64,000 bases of DNA from Catenuloplanes indicus (GTDB lineage Bacteria; Actinomycetota; Actinomycetes; Mycobacteriales; Micromonosporaceae). The DNA lies in contig NZ_JAUSUZ010000001.1 of the NCBI RefSeq assembly GCF_030813715.1, positions 4,464,001 through 4,528,000 of the forward strand. The letters run 5' to 3'. Shown piece by piece: positions 50,643-61,373 of the stretch. A model generated the notes under the pieces. It saw only the letters and a list, made by a program, of their open reading frames with translations, had not been told where the DNA came from and did not search any database. The translations under genes were made by a program, and so were the position numbers. Numbering within the stretch: the stretch's first letter is position 1; every line of letters begins with the position of its first letter.

Positions 50643-51389
50643 CTACTTCTCCGTCCCCTTGGGCGCCGACTCCTGGGAGGTCAGCTCGCGAACCGGGAGG
50701 ATCTTCGAGATGCTGCGCTCGGCGAACGTCCCGTCCGGCAGCCGGGCCGGTGTGGCGACCGAGTCGGACGTGGCGAAGACGCCGGGACCGGCCTTCGGCC
50801 CGGGGTAGCTGCCCGGCGCGAACCGGGCCTTCATCCGCTCCACCTGCGTCGGCTTCTCGCCCTTGGCCCGCTCGACGTGGGCCAGGATCATCGCACCGAC
50901 CGCGGCGCTGATCAGCAGCCCGGAGGTGACCTCGAACGCGAGGACGTACCTGGTGAACAGCAGACTCGCGATGCCCTCCAGGTTGCCGCCCTCGTTCGCC
51001 GCGGCCAGCCCGATCGCGCCGGTGCCGGCCAGCGCGCGGGACAGGCCCGCACCGACCAGGCCGGCGAAGCCGAGGCCGAGCACGATCGCGGCGACCCGCT
51101 GGCCGCGCAACGTCTCGATCAGCGAGTCGGACGCGTCCCGGCCGACCAGCATCAGTACGAACAGGAACAGCATCATGATCGCGCCGGTGTAGACGATGAT
51201 CTGGGCCATGCCGATGAACGGGCCGGCCTGGGCGACGTAGAAGACGCCGAGGCAGAGCATGGTGACGACGAGCCAGAGCGCGGAGTGCACCGCGTTGCGG
51301 GCCAGCACCATGCCGAGCGCCCCGATCACCGCGAGCGGCGCCAGGATCCAGAACAGCGCGGTCTCACCGCCGGATAGTTCAGTGATCAT
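50643..51389 (-). CDS. nuoJ: NADH-quinone oxidoreductase subunit J
   Basis: A five-span membrane subunit of 248 residues. [21 protein letters not shown] is the conserved helix 3 with its pi-bulge Tyr-Thr-Gly. After the last span the protein carries a polar C-terminal extension of about 75 residues ([18 protein letters not shown] and onward), longer than the E. coli subunit (184 residues). ATG at 51389 overlaps the nuoI stop as ATGA. Confidence 0.95.
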   Translation of the reverse strand: MITELSGGETALFWILAPLAVIGALGMVLARNAVHSALWLVVTMLCLGVFYVAQAGPFIGMAQIIVYTGAIMMLFLFVLMLVGRDASDSLIETLRGQRVAAIVLGLGFAGLVGAGLSRALAGTGAIGLAAANEGGNLEGIASLLFTRYVLAFEVTSGLLISAAVGAMILAHVERAKGEKPTQVERMKARFAPGSYPGPKAGPGVFATSDSVATPARLPDGTFAERSISKILPVRELTSQESAPKGTEK

Positions 51390-51964
51390 GCCGGCCTCAC
51401 CGCCGCGTCGGTGGTCGAAGCGTCGCTCCAGGGCGCCTTCTCCGCGCCGGCGGACGTACCCGGGTTCTCCAGCGCGCCGACGTAGTAGTCCTTCTCGCTG
51501 TCACCCAGGAACATCGCGTGCGGCGGCTTGCTCATCCCCTCCAGCAGCGGCGCGAGCAGCTGTTCCTTGGTGAAGATGAGGTCCTGCCGGGAGTCGCGGG
51601 CCAGCTCGTACTCGTTCGACATGGTCAGCGAACGGGTCGGGCAGGCCTCGATGCAGAGCCCGCAGAAGATGCAGCGCGCGTAGTTGATCTGGTAATTCTT
51701 CGCGTACCGCTCGCCGGGCGAGTAGCGCTCGTCCTCGGTGTTGTCCCCGCCCTCGACGAAGATCGCGTCGGCCGGGCAGGCCCAGGCGCACAGCTCGCAG
51801 CCGATGCACTTCTCCAGACCGTCCGGGTGCCGGTTGAGGATGTGCCGGCCGTGGTAGCGCGGCGCGGACACCGGCGGCTTGAACGGGTAGTCGGTGGTGA
51901 TGACCTTCCGGAACATGTGGGAGAAGGTCACGCCGAAGCCCTTGAAGGGATCCATCACGCCCAT
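51386..51964 (-). CDS. nuoI: NADH-quinone oxidoreductase subunit I
   Basis: A 192-residue peripheral-arm ferredoxin-like subunit. Two [4Fe-4S] motifs are intact: [12 protein letters not shown] and [12 protein letters not shown] (clusters N6a and N6b). These pass electrons from NuoG toward NuoB. The C-terminal 40 residues are a polar, Asp/Ser-rich extension. ATG at 51964 begins one base after the nuoH stop and has GAGG upstream; the frame further upstream lies within nuoH. Confidence 0.96.
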   Translation of the reverse strand: MGVMDPFKGFGVTFSHMFRKVITTDYPFKPPVSAPRYHGRHILNRHPDGLEKCIGCELCAWACPADAIFVEGGDNTEDERYSPGERYAKNYQINYARCIFCGLCIEACPTRSLTMSNEYELARDSRQDLIFTKEQLLAPLLEGMSKPPHAMFLGDSEKDYYVGALENPGTSAGAEKAPWSDASTTDAAVRPA

Positions 51965-51965
51965 G

Positions 51966-53306
51966 TCACACCTCACTCTTCTCTGAAGCAGAGCTGGCAT
52001 CCGCCGGCTGACGCTGGGCGACCTGGCGGACCGCGCGCGGGCTCGGCGGCACCTGCAGGTCGAGCGGCGGCAGCGGGAAGCTGCCCTGCGGCCGGGCCGC
52101 GACCTGGTCGGCCAGGCTCGGTCCGGCCGCGGCCTTCTTGCCGGACGGCCAGAGCACCGCGACCAGCACCACCACGAGGACGGCGGCGCCGATCAGCGTC
52201 CAGCGGGTCTGCGAGCCCAGGTCCGAGGTCTGCAGCACGCGCACGGTGGCGAGCAGCAGGATCCACACCAGGTTGACCGGGATCAGGACCTTCCACCCGA
52301 ACCGCATGAACTGGTCGTAGCGCATCCGCGGCAGCGTGGCCCGCAGCCAGATGAAGACGAACAGGCAGAGCAGCACCTTCGACAGGAACCAGATCATCGG
52401 CCACCACCCGGTGTTCGCACCGGACCAGAGCGTGATCGGCCAGGTCGCCCGCCAGCCGCCCAGGAAGAGCGTGGTGCAGAGCGCCGAGACGGTGATCATG
52501 TTGATGTACTCGGCCAGGAAGAACAGCGCGAACTTGAACGACGAGTACTCCGTGTGGAAGCCGCCGACCAGCTCGGACTCGGCCTCGGGCAGGTCGAACG
52601 GCGCCCGGTTCGTCTCACCGACCGCGGAGATTGCGTAGATGACGAAGCTCGGCGCGAGCAGGATCGCGTACCAGCCGGGCGCGGTGAACTCGAGCCCGAA
52701 CAGCGAGACCTCGCGGCCGTTAGCCTGCGCGGCCACGATCTGCGAGGTCGACATCGAGCCGGCCATCATGAAGACCGCCACGATCGACAGACCCATCGCG
52801 ACCTCGTACGAGATCATCTGGGCGCTCGACCGGAGGCCGCCGAGCAGCGGGTACGTCGACCCGGACGCCCAGCCGGCCAGCACCACGCCGTAGATGCCGA
52901 TCGACGCGCAGGCCAGCACGACCAGCACCGAGACCGGCACGTCGGTGACCTGCAACGCGGTCTGCTGCCCGAAGATCGAGACCACCGGGCCGAACGGGAT
53001 GACCGAGAACGCGGTGAACGCACAGGTCGCGGAGATGACCGGGGCGATGAAGTAGATCACCTTGTCCGCCGTACGCGGGATGATCTCCTCCTTGAACGGC
53101 AGCTTCAGGCCATCCGTGAGGCTCTGCAGCCAGCCCTTCGGCCCGACCTGGTTCGGCCCGGGCCGGACCGCCATCCGGGCCACGACCTTGCGCTCGTAGT
53201 TGATGGTGAACAGCGTCAGCAGCAGGAGCAGGACGAAGACGCCGAGCACCTTGATCAGCGCGATCCACCAGACGTCGTTCTCGAAGGTCTGGAGCGTGGG
53301 ATCCAT
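51966..53306 (-). CDS. nuoH: NADH-quinone oxidoreductase subunit H
   Basis: A 446-residue, eight-span subunit that forms much of the quinone chamber. Landmarks are [53 protein letters not shown] and [14 protein letters not shown]. About 60 residues follow the last span ([18 protein letters not shown], then [12 protein letters not shown]), a cytoplasmic Pro-rich tail not found in E. coli NuoH (325 residues). ATG at 53306 shares one base with the nuoG TAA (TAATG), and GGAGGT lies eight bases upstream. Confidence 0.96.
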   Translation of the reverse strand: MDPTLQTFENDVWWIALIKVLGVFVLLLLLTLFTINYERKVVARMAVRPGPNQVGPKGWLQSLTDGLKLPFKEEIIPRTADKVIYFIAPVISATCAFTAFSVIPFGPVVSIFGQQTALQVTDVPVSVLVVLACASIGIYGVVLAGWASGSTYPLLGGLRSSAQMISYEVAMGLSIVAVFMMAGSMSTSQIVAAQANGREVSLFGLEFTAPGWYAILLAPSFVIYAISAVGETNRAPFDLPEAESELVGGFHTEYSSFKFALFFLAEYINMITVSALCTTLFLGGWRATWPITLWSGANTGWWPMIWFLSKVLLCLFVFIWLRATLPRMRYDQFMRFGWKVLIPVNLVWILLLATVRVLQTSDLGSQTRWTLIGAAVLVVVLVAVLWPSGKKAAAGPSLADQVAARPQGSFPLPPLDLQVPPSPRAVRQVAQRQPADASSASEKSEV

Positions 53307-55789
53307 TACGAGTCACCTCCCGCGGTGCGTTGGGCCAGGAGCGGGCCGGCCCCGTTCGGTGATGCCGCCGCGGACAGCCGGACGATCGACCCGGCCGCGC
53401 CGAGCGAGCGCCGCACGGTCGAGCCGGGCGAGTTGGTCGGCAGCCAGACGACGCCGTCGGCCATCTCGGTGATCAGCGCGGGCAGCGTGACCGCGCCACG
53501 CTCCGCACCGACCGTGACCGGTGCGCCGTCGCGCACGCCGAGCGCGGCGGCCGTGGTGCGGGACAGCCGGACCACCGGCGGCCGGGCCGTACCGTTGAGG
53601 TGTTCGTCGCCGTCGGTCAGCGAGCCCAGGTCGATCAGCTGGTGCCAGGTGGCCAGAACCGCCTCGTGCGTGCCCGGCTGTGCCGGAGCCACCGGGTCCA
53701 CCGCCGGGGCCATCGGGCGCCGGGCCCGGGTGGCCGGCAGGCTGCCCAGCTCGCGGCGGACCTCGTTGACGTCGCCGGTGTTCAGCGCGGTGCCGAGCTG
53801 CGCGGCGAGCGCGTCGAGCACCCGCGCGTCGGTCATCGCGGTGGTGCGCAGGACGGCCTCGAACGTGCGCAGCCGCCCCTCCCAGTCCACGAACGACCCG
53901 GCCTTCTCCACCACCGGCGCGATCGGGAAGATCACGTCCGCGCGGCGGGTGACCGCGGTCGCCCGCAGTTCCAGGCTGACCAGGAACGGCACCGCGTCCA
54001 GCGCGGCCTCGGCCTGCCGGGGGTCGGCGAGGTCGGCCGGGTCGACACCGGCTACCACCAGCGCGCCGATCCGGCCGGTGGCGGCCGCCGCGATGATGTC
54101 GTCGGTGCTCCGGCCCGGGCTCGACGGGATCACGCCGGGCTCGACGTCCCACGCCGCGGAGAGTTCCGCGCGCGCGGCCGCCTCGGTGACCAGCCGGCCG
54201 CCGGGCAGCAGGTGCGGCAGGCACCCGGCGTCGATCGCGCCCCGGTCGCCGGCCCGCCTGGGAACCCAGGCCAGCTTCGCACCGGTACGGGAGGCGAGCG
54301 CGGCCGCCGCGGAGAGCGCACCCGGCACGGTGGCCAGCCGCTCGCCGACGAACAGGATCGCGCCCGGCTGGGACAGCGCGGAGGCGATCGACGCATCCTC
54401 GCCGAGCAGCCGCGCCTCGTCGCCCGGCACCGCGCCGACCAGCACCGCGCCCAGCTTCTCGAAGCCGCGGGACAGGAACGGCGCGAGCGCCAGCACCGGC
54501 AGCCGGCGCTTGGTGAACGCCTTGCGGACCCGCAGGAAGAGGATCGGGCACTCCTCCTCCGGCTCCAGCCCGGCGAACACCACGGCGGGCGCGGTGTCCA
54601 CGTCGCTGTACTGCACGTCGGTCCGGCCGACCACGGACGAGGCCAGGAAGTCCGTCTCCTCCGCGGAGACCGGCCGGGCCCGGAAATCGATGTCATTGGT
54701 CCGCAGCGCGACCCGGGCGAACTTCGCGTACGCGTACGCGTCCTCGACCGTGAGCCGGCCGCCGGTCAGCACGCCGACGCCCGATCCGCCGTCCCGGGCC
54801 GCGCGCAGCCCGTCGGCCGCGACCGCGAACGCCTCGCTCCACGACGCCTCGCGCAGCTCGCCGTTCTCCCGGATCAGCGGGTTGGTGAGCCGGTCGGACG
54901 CGGTCGCGTACCGGAAGCCCCACCGGCCCTTGTCGCAGTTCCACTCCTCGTTGACCGCCGGATCGTCGCCGGCCAGCCGCCGCATCACCTTGCCGCGCCG
55001 CCAGTCCGTGCGCATCGCGCAGCCGGCCGAGCAGTGCTCGCACACGCTCGGCGTGCTGACCAGGTCGAACGGCCGGGCCCGGAAGCGATATTGCGCCCCG
55101 GTGAGCGCGCCGACCGGGCAGATCTGCACGGTGTTGCCGGAGAAGTACGAGTTGAACAGCACGTCACCCTCGGACGCGACGTCACCGGTCTTGGTGCCGC
55201 CGAAGAAGTCGTCCCGGTACGTGTTGATCTGCTCCCCGGACGACCGGTCCATCAGGTCGATGAACTTGTCACCGGCGATCTCCTCGGAGAACCGGGTGCA
55301 CCGCTGGCAGAGCACGCACCGCTCGCGGTCCAGCAGCACCTGACTGGAGATGTTGATCGGCTTCTGATATTCGCGCTTCTGTTCGACGAAGCGCGAGTCG
55401 GCCCGGCCGGTCGACATCGCCTGATTCTGCAGCGGGCACTCGCCGCCCTTGTCGCACATCGGGCAGTCGAGCGGGTGGTTGATCAGCAGCAGCTCCATCA
55501 CGCCGCCCTGCGCCTTCGCGGCGACCGGCGAGGTGAGCTGTGTCTTGACGACCATGCCGTCCGCGACCGTCTGCGTGCACGAGGCGACCGGCTTGCGCTG
55601 CCCCTCCACCTCGACCAGGCACTGGCGGCAGGCGCCGGCCGGGGCGAGCAGCGGGTGGTCGCAGAAGCGCGGGATGGCGATCCCGAGCTGCTCCGCGACC
55701 CGGATCAGCAGCGCACCCTTCGGCGCGGTCACCTCGATGCCGTCGATCGTCAGTGTGACGGTGTCGGCCTTCTTCGCTACGTCCGTCAT
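53306..55789 (-). CDS. nuoG: NADH-quinone oxidoreductase subunit G
   Basis: The large iron-sulphur subunit, 827 residues. The N-terminal ferredoxin domain has CRQC and SCTQ for [2Fe-2S] N1b, then [29 protein letters not shown] and ICPVGALT for N5 and N4. CEHCSAGC with WNCDKGR supplies the CxxCxxxC-C motif of the distal cluster N7, which many organisms have lost. A molybdopterin-oxidoreductase-like domain without cofactor residues makes up the rest. ATG at 55789 overlaps the nuoF stop by one base. Confidence 0.96.
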   Translation of the reverse strand: MTDVAKKADTVTLTIDGIEVTAPKGALLIRVAEQLGIAIPRFCDHPLLAPAGACRQCLVEVEGQRKPVASCTQTVADGMVVKTQLTSPVAAKAQGGVMELLLINHPLDCPMCDKGGECPLQNQAMSTGRADSRFVEQKREYQKPINISSQVLLDRERCVLCQRCTRFSEEIAGDKFIDLMDRSSGEQINTYRDDFFGGTKTGDVASEGDVLFNSYFSGNTVQICPVGALTGAQYRFRARPFDLVSTPSVCEHCSAGCAMRTDWRRGKVMRRLAGDDPAVNEEWNCDKGRWGFRYATASDRLTNPLIRENGELREASWSEAFAVAADGLRAARDGGSGVGVLTGGRLTVEDAYAYAKFARVALRTNDIDFRARPVSAEETDFLASSVVGRTDVQYSDVDTAPAVVFAGLEPEEECPILFLRVRKAFTKRRLPVLALAPFLSRGFEKLGAVLVGAVPGDEARLLGEDASIASALSQPGAILFVGERLATVPGALSAAAALASRTGAKLAWVPRRAGDRGAIDAGCLPHLLPGGRLVTEAAARAELSAAWDVEPGVIPSSPGRSTDDIIAAAATGRIGALVVAGVDPADLADPRQAEAALDAVPFLVSLELRATAVTRRADVIFPIAPVVEKAGSFVDWEGRLRTFEAVLRTTAMTDARVLDALAAQLGTALNTGDVNEVRRELGSLPATRARRPMAPAVDPVAPAQPGTHEAVLATWHQLIDLGSLTDGDEHLNGTARPPVVRLSRTTAAALGVRDGAPVTVGAERGAVTLPALITEMADGVVWLPTNSPGSTVRRSLGAAGSIVRLSAAASPNGAGPLLAQRTAGGDS

Positions 55790-57105
55790 CAGTGGGCCCC
55801 CACCAGCTGCTTGGCGGAGAGCCGGGGTGCCTTCCGGCCCTCGATGTAGTCCAGGTAGTCCTGCTTGAAGTACTTCAGCGAGGACGTCACCGAGCTGGTC
55901 GCACCGTCACCGAGGCCGCAGAATGAGCGGCCGAGCACGTTGTCGCAGGTGTCCAGCAGCGTGTCCAGGTCGGCGTGGGTGCCCTCGCCGGCCAGGATCC
56001 GGCGGAACACCCGGACCATCCAGTAGTTGCCCTCGCGGCACGGGGTGCACTTGCCGCACGACTCGTGGTGGTAGAACTCCAGCCACCGGTACGTCGCGTA
56101 GACCGGGCAGTCCTGGTCGCTGAAGATCTGGGTGGCCGTGGTGCCCAGGATCGACCCGGCCGCGGCCACGCCCTCGAAGTCCATCGGGGTGTCGATGTGC
56201 TCCGCGGCCAGCAGCGGCGTGGACGAGCCGCCCGGCGTCCAGAACTTCAGCTCGTGGCCCGGCTGCATGCCGCCGGCCAGCTCGATCAGCTCGCGCAGCG
56301 TGATGCCGAGCCCGCACTCGTACTGGCCGGGGTTGTTGATCCGGCCGGAGAGCGAGTAGATCATCGGGCCGGCCGACTTCTCCGTGCCCATGCTCTTCCA
56401 CCAGGCCGCGCCGCCCAGCACGATGTACGGCACGCTGGCGATCGTCCCGACGTTGTTGACCACGGTCGGGCTGGCGTAGAGCCCGTGCGTGGCCGGGAAC
56501 GGCGGCCGCAGCCGGGGCTGGCCGCGGAAGCCCTCGAGCGAGTCGAGCAGCGCGGTCTCCTCGCCGCAGATGTAGGCACCGGCACCGCTGTGCACGACCA
56601 GGTCGAGGTTCAGACCGCTACCCAGGATGTTTTGTCCCAGATATCCCTTCGCGTAGGCCTGGTCGACCGCGTTCCGCAGACGCCGCGCGGCGTGAACTGC
56701 CTCACCTCTGATGTAGATGTAGGCGCGCTCGGCTCGAATCGCATAGGAGGCGATGATTGCGCCCTCGACCAGCGCGTGCGGGTCGTGCGTCATCAGCGGC
56801 AGGTCCTTGCAGGTCCCCGGCTCGCCTTCATCGGCGTTGATCACCAGGTAGTGCGGCTTGCCGTCGCCCTGCGGGATGAAGCCCCATTTGAGCCCGGTCG
56901 GAAAGCCCGCACCACCTCGTCCGCGCAGTCCCGAATCCTTGATCAATTGGATAAGATCATCTGGGTGGACGCCGAGCGCCTTGCGCAGGGCCGCGTAGCC
57001 GTCCAGCCGCTCATAGACGTCGATGTCCCATGCGTCCGGCGAGAGCCAGCGCTTGGTCAGCACCGGAGTCAGCTTCTCCAGCACTTCACGCCGAGGAGAG
57101 GTCAC
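55789..57105 (-). CDS. nuoF: NADH-quinone oxidoreductase subunit F (NADH-binding)
   Basis: The 438-residue NADH dehydrogenase subunit. [17 protein letters not shown] binds [22 protein letters not shown] and [19 protein letters not shown] bind FMN, and [10 protein letters not shown] with FCGLGDGA ligates [4Fe-4S] N3. GTG at 57105 has GGGAGGA a few bases upstream; the longest frame runs far into nuoE and is a shadow. It starts 25 bases after nuoE, the widest gap between nuoC and nuoG. Confidence 0.96.
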   Translation of the reverse strand: MTSPRREVLEKLTPVLTKRWLSPDAWDIDVYERLDGYAALRKALGVHPDDLIQLIKDSGLRGRGGAGFPTGLKWGFIPQGDGKPHYLVINADEGEPGTCKDLPLMTHDPHALVEGAIIASYAIRAERAYIYIRGEAVHAARRLRNAVDQAYAKGYLGQNILGSGLNLDLVVHSGAGAYICGEETALLDSLEGFRGQPRLRPPFPATHGLYASPTVVNNVGTIASVPYIVLGGAAWWKSMGTEKSAGPMIYSLSGRINNPGQYECGLGITLRELIELAGGMQPGHELKFWTPGGSSTPLLAAEHIDTPMDFEGVAAAGSILGTTATQIFSDQDCPVYATYRWLEFYHHESCGKCTPCREGNYWMVRVFRRILAGEGTHADLDTLLDTCDNVLGRSFCGLGDGATSSVTSSLKYFKQDYLDYIEGRKAPRLSAKQLVGAH

Positions 57106-57130
57106 CGTTCCTCCCGAGAGTCCGAAAAGC

Positions 57131-58120
57131 TCATTGGGCGTCCTTGAGGTTCTGCTGCTGCGGGCCCGGGTCGTCACCGGCCGGTTTGGCGTCGCCGGCC
57201 GCGTCGCCGGTGCCTCCCGGTGCGGTACGGCCGGACGCGTCCGGCTCGGGCGTCTTCGCGTCGGGATTGCGGGCCTCGGCCGCGCGGATCTCCGGATCCT
57301 TGACGTCGCCACCGGAGCTGTCGCTGGGTTTGCGGTGCGTGACCGCGTCCTTGGCGGTCGAGACGGCCGACTTGACCGCCGCCGCCACCTTCGCCGGTGC
57401 CGACTTCGCCGGAGCGGAGGAACCGTCCGCCTCCTTGCGCGGGATCGGCGTGTCCAGGTTGAACCCGGCCACCGAGATGCCGTGCTGCTGGGCGAGCGTG
57501 ACACCGCGCAGCGTCGGCGCACCGGCGACACCCTCGCCCACCGCGCCCTCGCGCGGGTCGGAGAAGCCGGCCAGCTGCACCGCCATCTCCTTGAGCGTGC
57601 AGAGCCGCGGCGCCCGGCTGGGCTTCGGCAGGTCGCCACTGCGCAGGCCCTCGACGACCGCTACCGCCGAATCCGGCGTGACGTTGTCGAAGAAGTCGTA
57701 GTTGACGGTCATCACCGGCCCGTAGTCGCAGGCCGCGAGGCACTCCGCGTGCTCCAGCGTGATCGTGCCGTCCGCCGTGGTCTCGTCGTGCCTGACGCCG
57801 AGTGTCTCGGAGAGCGTGTCGTAGACCTCCTGACCGCCGAGCACGTTGCACATGGTGTTCGTGCAGACGCTGACCAGCCAGTCGCCGGTGGGCCGGCGCT
57901 TGTACATCGTGTAGAACGTGGCGACCGCGCCGACCTGAGCCTTGTTGATGCCCAGCACCTCGGCGCAGAACGCCACACCGGCCGGGCTGACGTACCCCTC
58001 CTCGCTCTGCACCAGGTGCAGCAGCGGGAGCAGCGCCGACCGTTCGCGCCCCTCGGGGTAGCGGGCCAGGATCGCCCGTGCCCGCTCGTAGACCGTTTCC
58101 GTGAAGACCGTCGTCGTCAT
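57131..58120 (-). CDS. nuoE: NADH-quinone oxidoreductase subunit E with a long disordered C-terminus
   Basis: A 24-kDa-type [2Fe-2S] (N1a) subunit. The thioredoxin-like core, residues about 1-200, has ligands in CTNTMC and ECLAACDYGP and the segment VGAVATFYTMYKRRP. The total length is 329 residues, against about 166 in E. coli. The last 110-130 residues are Ala/Lys/Asp/Pro-rich (SSAPAKSAPAKVAAAVKSAV, then PDASGRTAPGG) and appear disordered. ATG at 58120 abuts the nuoD TAG stop. Confidence 0.95.
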   Translation of the reverse strand: MTTTVFTETVYERARAILARYPEGRERSALLPLLHLVQSEEGYVSPAGVAFCAEVLGINKAQVGAVATFYTMYKRRPTGDWLVSVCTNTMCNVLGGQEVYDTLSETLGVRHDETTADGTITLEHAECLAACDYGPVMTVNYDFFDNVTPDSAVAVVEGLRSGDLPKPSRAPRLCTLKEMAVQLAGFSDPREGAVGEGVAGAPTLRGVTLAQQHGISVAGFNLDTPIPRKEADGSSAPAKSAPAKVAAAVKSAVSTAKDAVTHRKPSDSSGGDVKDPEIRAAEARNPDAKTPEPDASGRTAPGGTGDAAGDAKPAGDDPGPQQQNLKDAQ

Positions 58121-59446
58121 CTAGCGATCACATCCACCCATGACCGGATCCAGCGATGCGCCGCCGGCGATGACGTCCGCCAGCAGTGCGCCCTCGGCCA
58201 TCGCGGGAATGGCCTGCAGGTTGACGAAGCTCGGCTCGCGGTAGTGCACCCGGTACGGGCGCGTGCCACCGTCGGAGACCGCGTGCACGCCGAGCTCGCC
58301 GCGCGGCGCCTCGATCTGCACGTAGACCTGGCCGGCCGGGACCCGGAAGCCCTCGGTGACCAGCTTGAAGTGGTGGATCAGCGACTCCATCGACTGACCC
58401 ATGATCTTGGCGACGTGCTCCAGCGAGTTGCCCATGCCGTCCACGCCGATGGCCAGCTGCGCGGGCCAGCCGATCTTCTTGTCCTGGATCATCACCGGGC
58501 CGGGCCGGAGCCGGTCCAGCGCCTGTTCGACGATCTTCATGGACTCGCGGATCTCGGCGAGCCGGACCTGGTAGCGGCCCCACACGTCGGCCGTGGTCGC
58601 GGTCGGGACGTCGAACTCGTACGTCTCGTACCCGCAGTAGGGCATGGTCTTCCGCAGGTCCCAGGCCAGGCCGGCGGAGCGCAGCACCGGGCCGGTGATG
58701 CCGAGCGCCACGCACCCGGTCACGTCCAGCACCGCGACGCCCTTGGTCCGCTCGTGCCAGATCGGCTGGCCGCTGAGCATGTCCTCGTACTCTTTGAGCT
58801 TCTTCGGCAGGTACTTCAGGAACTCGCGCGTCTTCTTCACCGCGGACTCCGGGAAGTCCTGCGCGACGCCGCCCGGCCGGATGTACGCGTGGTTCATCCG
58901 CAGGCCGGACGCCTCCTCGAAGATGTCCAGGATGTACTCCCGCTCGCGGAAGCCGTAGAGCATCATCGAGATCGCGCCGAGCTCCATGCCGGTGGTGGCC
59001 AGCCAGACCAGGTGCGAACTGATCCGGTTCAGCTCCATCATCAGCACCCGGATCGTGGTGGCGCGCTCGGTGATCTGCTCCTCGACGCCGAGCAGCTTCT
59101 CCACGGCCAGCGCGTACCCGGTCTCGTTGTGCAGCGGCGCCAGGTAGTCCATCCGCGTCACGAACGTCGAGCCCTGCACCCAGTTGCGGTATTCGAGGTT
59201 CTTCTCGATGCCGGTGTGCAGGTAGCCGACGACCGGCCGCGCCTCGGTGACCGTCTCGCCCTCCAGCTCCAGCACCAGGCGGAGCACGCCGTGCGTGGAC
59301 GGGTGCTGCGGCCCCATGTTGACCACGATCCGCTCGTCGGTGAGCGGGTCGATGCCGGAGACGACCTGGTCCCAGTCCCCGCCGGTGACGGTGAAGACCT
59401 TGCCCTCGGTGGTGTCACGCTCGGTGGCGTATCCAGACTGCGTCAC
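58121..59446 (-). CDS. nuoD: NADH-quinone oxidoreductase subunit D
   Basis: The 49-kDa, NiFe-hydrogenase-like subunit that lines the quinone site, 441 residues. [22 protein letters not shown] carries the conserved quinone-site His, [15 protein letters not shown] follows, then [12 protein letters not shown]-like [16 protein letters not shown]. It ends with [15 protein letters not shown] and the actinobacterial tail VMGGCDR. GTG at 59446 overlaps the nuoC stop as GTGA and has GGAGGA upstream. Confidence 0.96.
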   Translation of the reverse strand: MTQSGYATERDTTEGKVFTVTGGDWDQVVSGIDPLTDERIVVNMGPQHPSTHGVLRLVLELEGETVTEARPVVGYLHTGIEKNLEYRNWVQGSTFVTRMDYLAPLHNETGYALAVEKLLGVEEQITERATTIRVLMMELNRISSHLVWLATTGMELGAISMMLYGFREREYILDIFEEASGLRMNHAYIRPGGVAQDFPESAVKKTREFLKYLPKKLKEYEDMLSGQPIWHERTKGVAVLDVTGCVALGITGPVLRSAGLAWDLRKTMPYCGYETYEFDVPTATTADVWGRYQVRLAEIRESMKIVEQALDRLRPGPVMIQDKKIGWPAQLAIGVDGMGNSLEHVAKIMGQSMESLIHHFKLVTEGFRVPAGQVYVQIEAPRGELGVHAVSDGGTRPYRVHYREPSFVNLQAIPAMAEGALLADVIAGGASLDPVMGGCDR

Positions 59447-60165
59447 TGGTAGGTCCTCCGCGAGTCCGGCGGCGGGATCTCGGCGCCCTTGTACTCCACC
59501 GGGACCCCGCCGAGCGGGTAGTCCTTGCGTTGCGGGTGGCCCTCCCAGTCGTCCGGCATCATGATCCGGGTCAGGTTGGGATGGCCGACGAAGATCACGC
59601 CGAACATGTCGTACGTCTCCCGCTCCTGCCAGTCGGCCGTCGGGTAGACGCCGGTCACGCTCGGCACCTGCGGCGCGGCCGGGCTGACCGCCACCTCCAG
59701 CCGCACCCGGCGGCGGAAGGTCATCGACGTCAGCTGGTACGCCACGTGCAGCCGCCGCTCGTCCTGACCGAGGTAGTCGACCCCGTTCACCGACGAGCAC
59801 AGCTCGAAGCGCAGCGCCGGGTCGTCGCGCATCACCCGGCACACCTCGGCGATCCGCTCCGGCGCGATGTGCAGCGTCAGCTCGCCGCGGTGCACGACGA
59901 CCTTCTCGACCGCGTCGCCGAACTGCGGGTACGCCTCCTGCAGCGCGTCGTGCACCTCGTCCAGGTAGCCGCCGAACGGGCGCGGCGGCGTGTCCGTGAC
60001 CGGCCGCTGCCGGACCAGCCCGCCGAAGCCGGACGTGTCACCGGTGCCGGCCACGCCGAACAGGCCCTTGCCGGCCCGGGTGGACGGCGGATAGTCCGCC
60101 GGTGCGGTGGTGGTGGCCCCGGCCGGCGTGGCCGCGGTCGAGCTCGGGTTCTGCGGCGCCGTCAT
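59443..60165 (-). CDS. nuoC: NADH-quinone oxidoreductase subunit C
   Basis: The 30-kDa subunit, 240 residues. The conserved part is [46 protein letters not shown] followed by [19 protein letters not shown], the signature of the family. The first 75 residues are Thr/Pro/Ala-rich and presumably disordered. ATG at 60165 overlaps the nuoB stop as ATGA. Confidence 0.96.
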   Translation of the reverse strand: MTAPQNPSSTAATPAGATTTAPADYPPSTRAGKGLFGVAGTGDTSGFGGLVRQRPVTDTPPRPFGGYLDEVHDALQEAYPQFGDAVEKVVVHRGELTLHIAPERIAEVCRVMRDDPALRFELCSSVNGVDYLGQDERRLHVAYQLTSMTFRRRVRLEVAVSPAAPQVPSVTGVYPTADWQERETYDMFGVIFVGHPNLTRIMMPDDWEGHPQRKDYPLGGVPVEYKGAEIPPPDSRRTYQ

Positions 60166-60833
60166 CGCGCCCCCTCCCGCAGGTGGTTCTGCGCCTTCAT
60201 CCAGTTCTCGATGCGCAGCTGCTCCTCGCGGCCCTCGCGCACGGCCTGCTCCCACTCGGCGCGGCGCTTCGGGTCGGCCCGGTAGGACGACGGCATCGCG
60301 CCCGGCGCGACCAGCGGCAGCTTGCCCTCGGCGGTGCGCTGCTCAAGCATCTTGCGCCCGTTCGGCCCGAGCGGCGCGGCCATCACCTTCTCGCGCATCT
60401 TCAGGATCGCGTCGATCAGCATCTCCGGCCGTGGAGGACACCCGGGCAGGTAGATGTCGACCGGCACGATGTGGTCGACGCCCTGGACGATCGCGTAGTT
60501 GTTGAACATGCCGCCGGACGAGGCGCACACGCCCATCGAGATGACCGAGCGCGGCTCCGGCATCTGGTCGTAGATCTGCCGGACGACCGGCGCCATCTTC
60601 TGGCTCACCCGGCCCGCGACGATCATCAGGTCGGCCTGCCGGGGCGAGGCGCGGAACACCTCCATCCCCCACCGGCCCAGGTCGTAGTGGGGTCCGCCGG
60701 CCGCCATCATCTCGATGGCGCAGCATGCCAGGCCAAAGGTGGCGCCCCAGAACGACGACTTGCGCGCCCAGTTGGACAGCTTCTCCACACTGGTCAGCAG
60801 AATCCCGCTCGGCAGCTTCTCCTCGATACCCAT
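60162..60833 (-). CDS. nuoB: NADH-quinone oxidoreductase subunit B
   Basis: The 20-kDa subunit that holds the terminal cluster N2, 223 residues. Cluster ligands are seen in [10 protein letters not shown] (tandem Cys), [10 protein letters not shown] and [35 protein letters not shown] is also typical. A 40-residue charged C-terminal extension follows ([19 protein letters not shown]). ATG at 60833 lies 63 bases after nuoA. Confidence 0.96.
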   Translation of the reverse strand: MGIEEKLPSGILLTSVEKLSNWARKSSFWGATFGLACCAIEMMAAGGPHYDLGRWGMEVFRASPRQADLMIVAGRVSQKMAPVVRQIYDQMPEPRSVISMGVCASSGGMFNNYAIVQGVDHIVPVDIYLPGCPPRPEMLIDAILKMREKVMAAPLGPNGRKMLEQRTAEGKLPLVAPGAMPSSYRADPKRRAEWEQAVREGREEQLRIENWMKAQNHLREGAR

Positions 60834-60896
60834 TGCCCGGCCCTCCTTCCCAATCCGTTCATGTGCGGGTTGTGCAGGGGTTGTGCGGGGTGAGGC

Positions 60897-61262
60897 TCAG
60901 TCCCAGTTGAGACCGCCGCGACGCCAGACGTAGGCGTACGCGATGAAGACGGTGCCGATGAAGAGAACCATCTCGACCAGGCCGAACAGGCCGAGCGCGT
61001 CGAACCTGACGGCCCACGGGTAGAGGAAGATGATCTCGATGTCGAAGATGATGAAGAGCATCGCGGTCAGATAGAACTTGACCGGGAAACGCCCACCCCC
61101 GACCGGCTGCGGTGTCGGCTCGATGCCGCACTCGTAGGCGTCGAGCTTGGCCCGGTTGTACCGGTGCGGGCCCACGATCGGCGCGATCGACACGGAGAAC
61201 AGCGCGAACAGCGCGCCGAGGACGAACAGCAGAACGATGGGCACGTACGGCGAGAACGACAT
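60897..61262 (-). CDS. nuoA: NADH-quinone oxidoreductase subunit A
   Basis: First gene of the 14-gene nuo operon. A 121-residue, three-span subunit; the loop after helix 1 contains KLDAYECGIEPTPQPVGGGRF, with the conserved Cys that reports the quinone-site state, and FDIEIIFLYPWA opens helix 2. ATG at 61262 is preceded by a G-rich stretch. The nuo promoter should lie between here and 61374. Confidence 0.96.
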   Translation of the reverse strand: MSFSPYVPIVLLFVLGALFALFSVSIAPIVGPHRYNRAKLDAYECGIEPTPQPVGGGRFPVKFYLTAMLFIIFDIEIIFLYPWAVRFDALGLFGLVEMVLFIGTVFIAYAYVWRRGGLNWD

Positions 61263-61373
61263 GTCGTCTCCTGGGTCCGGACGGGGGTGGGGGATGGTTC
61301 GTGTTGTTACCTATGTGATCTCTGTGACAGTGACACTATTAGCGCTCTGAAATCGGCTTGCTACCGGGGGTGG
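61263..61373 (-). promoter_or_regulatory. nuo upstream region
   Basis: This 111-base gap probably holds the nuo promoter. On the plus strand, TGTGA (61314-61318) and adjacent direct repeats GTGACA (61324-61329) and GTGACA (61330-61335) stand out, and TAGTGT on the minus strand (61339-61334) could be a -10. The repeats are direct, not the TGTGA-N6-TCACA palindrome of Rex or Crp sites, so the regulator is undetermined. Confidence 0.35.

Noticed and set aside
61314-61335. A Rex- or Crp-type operator upstream of nuoA
   Set aside because: The TGTGA and GTGACA elements are direct repeats; the required inverted TCACA half is missing at the correct spacing.
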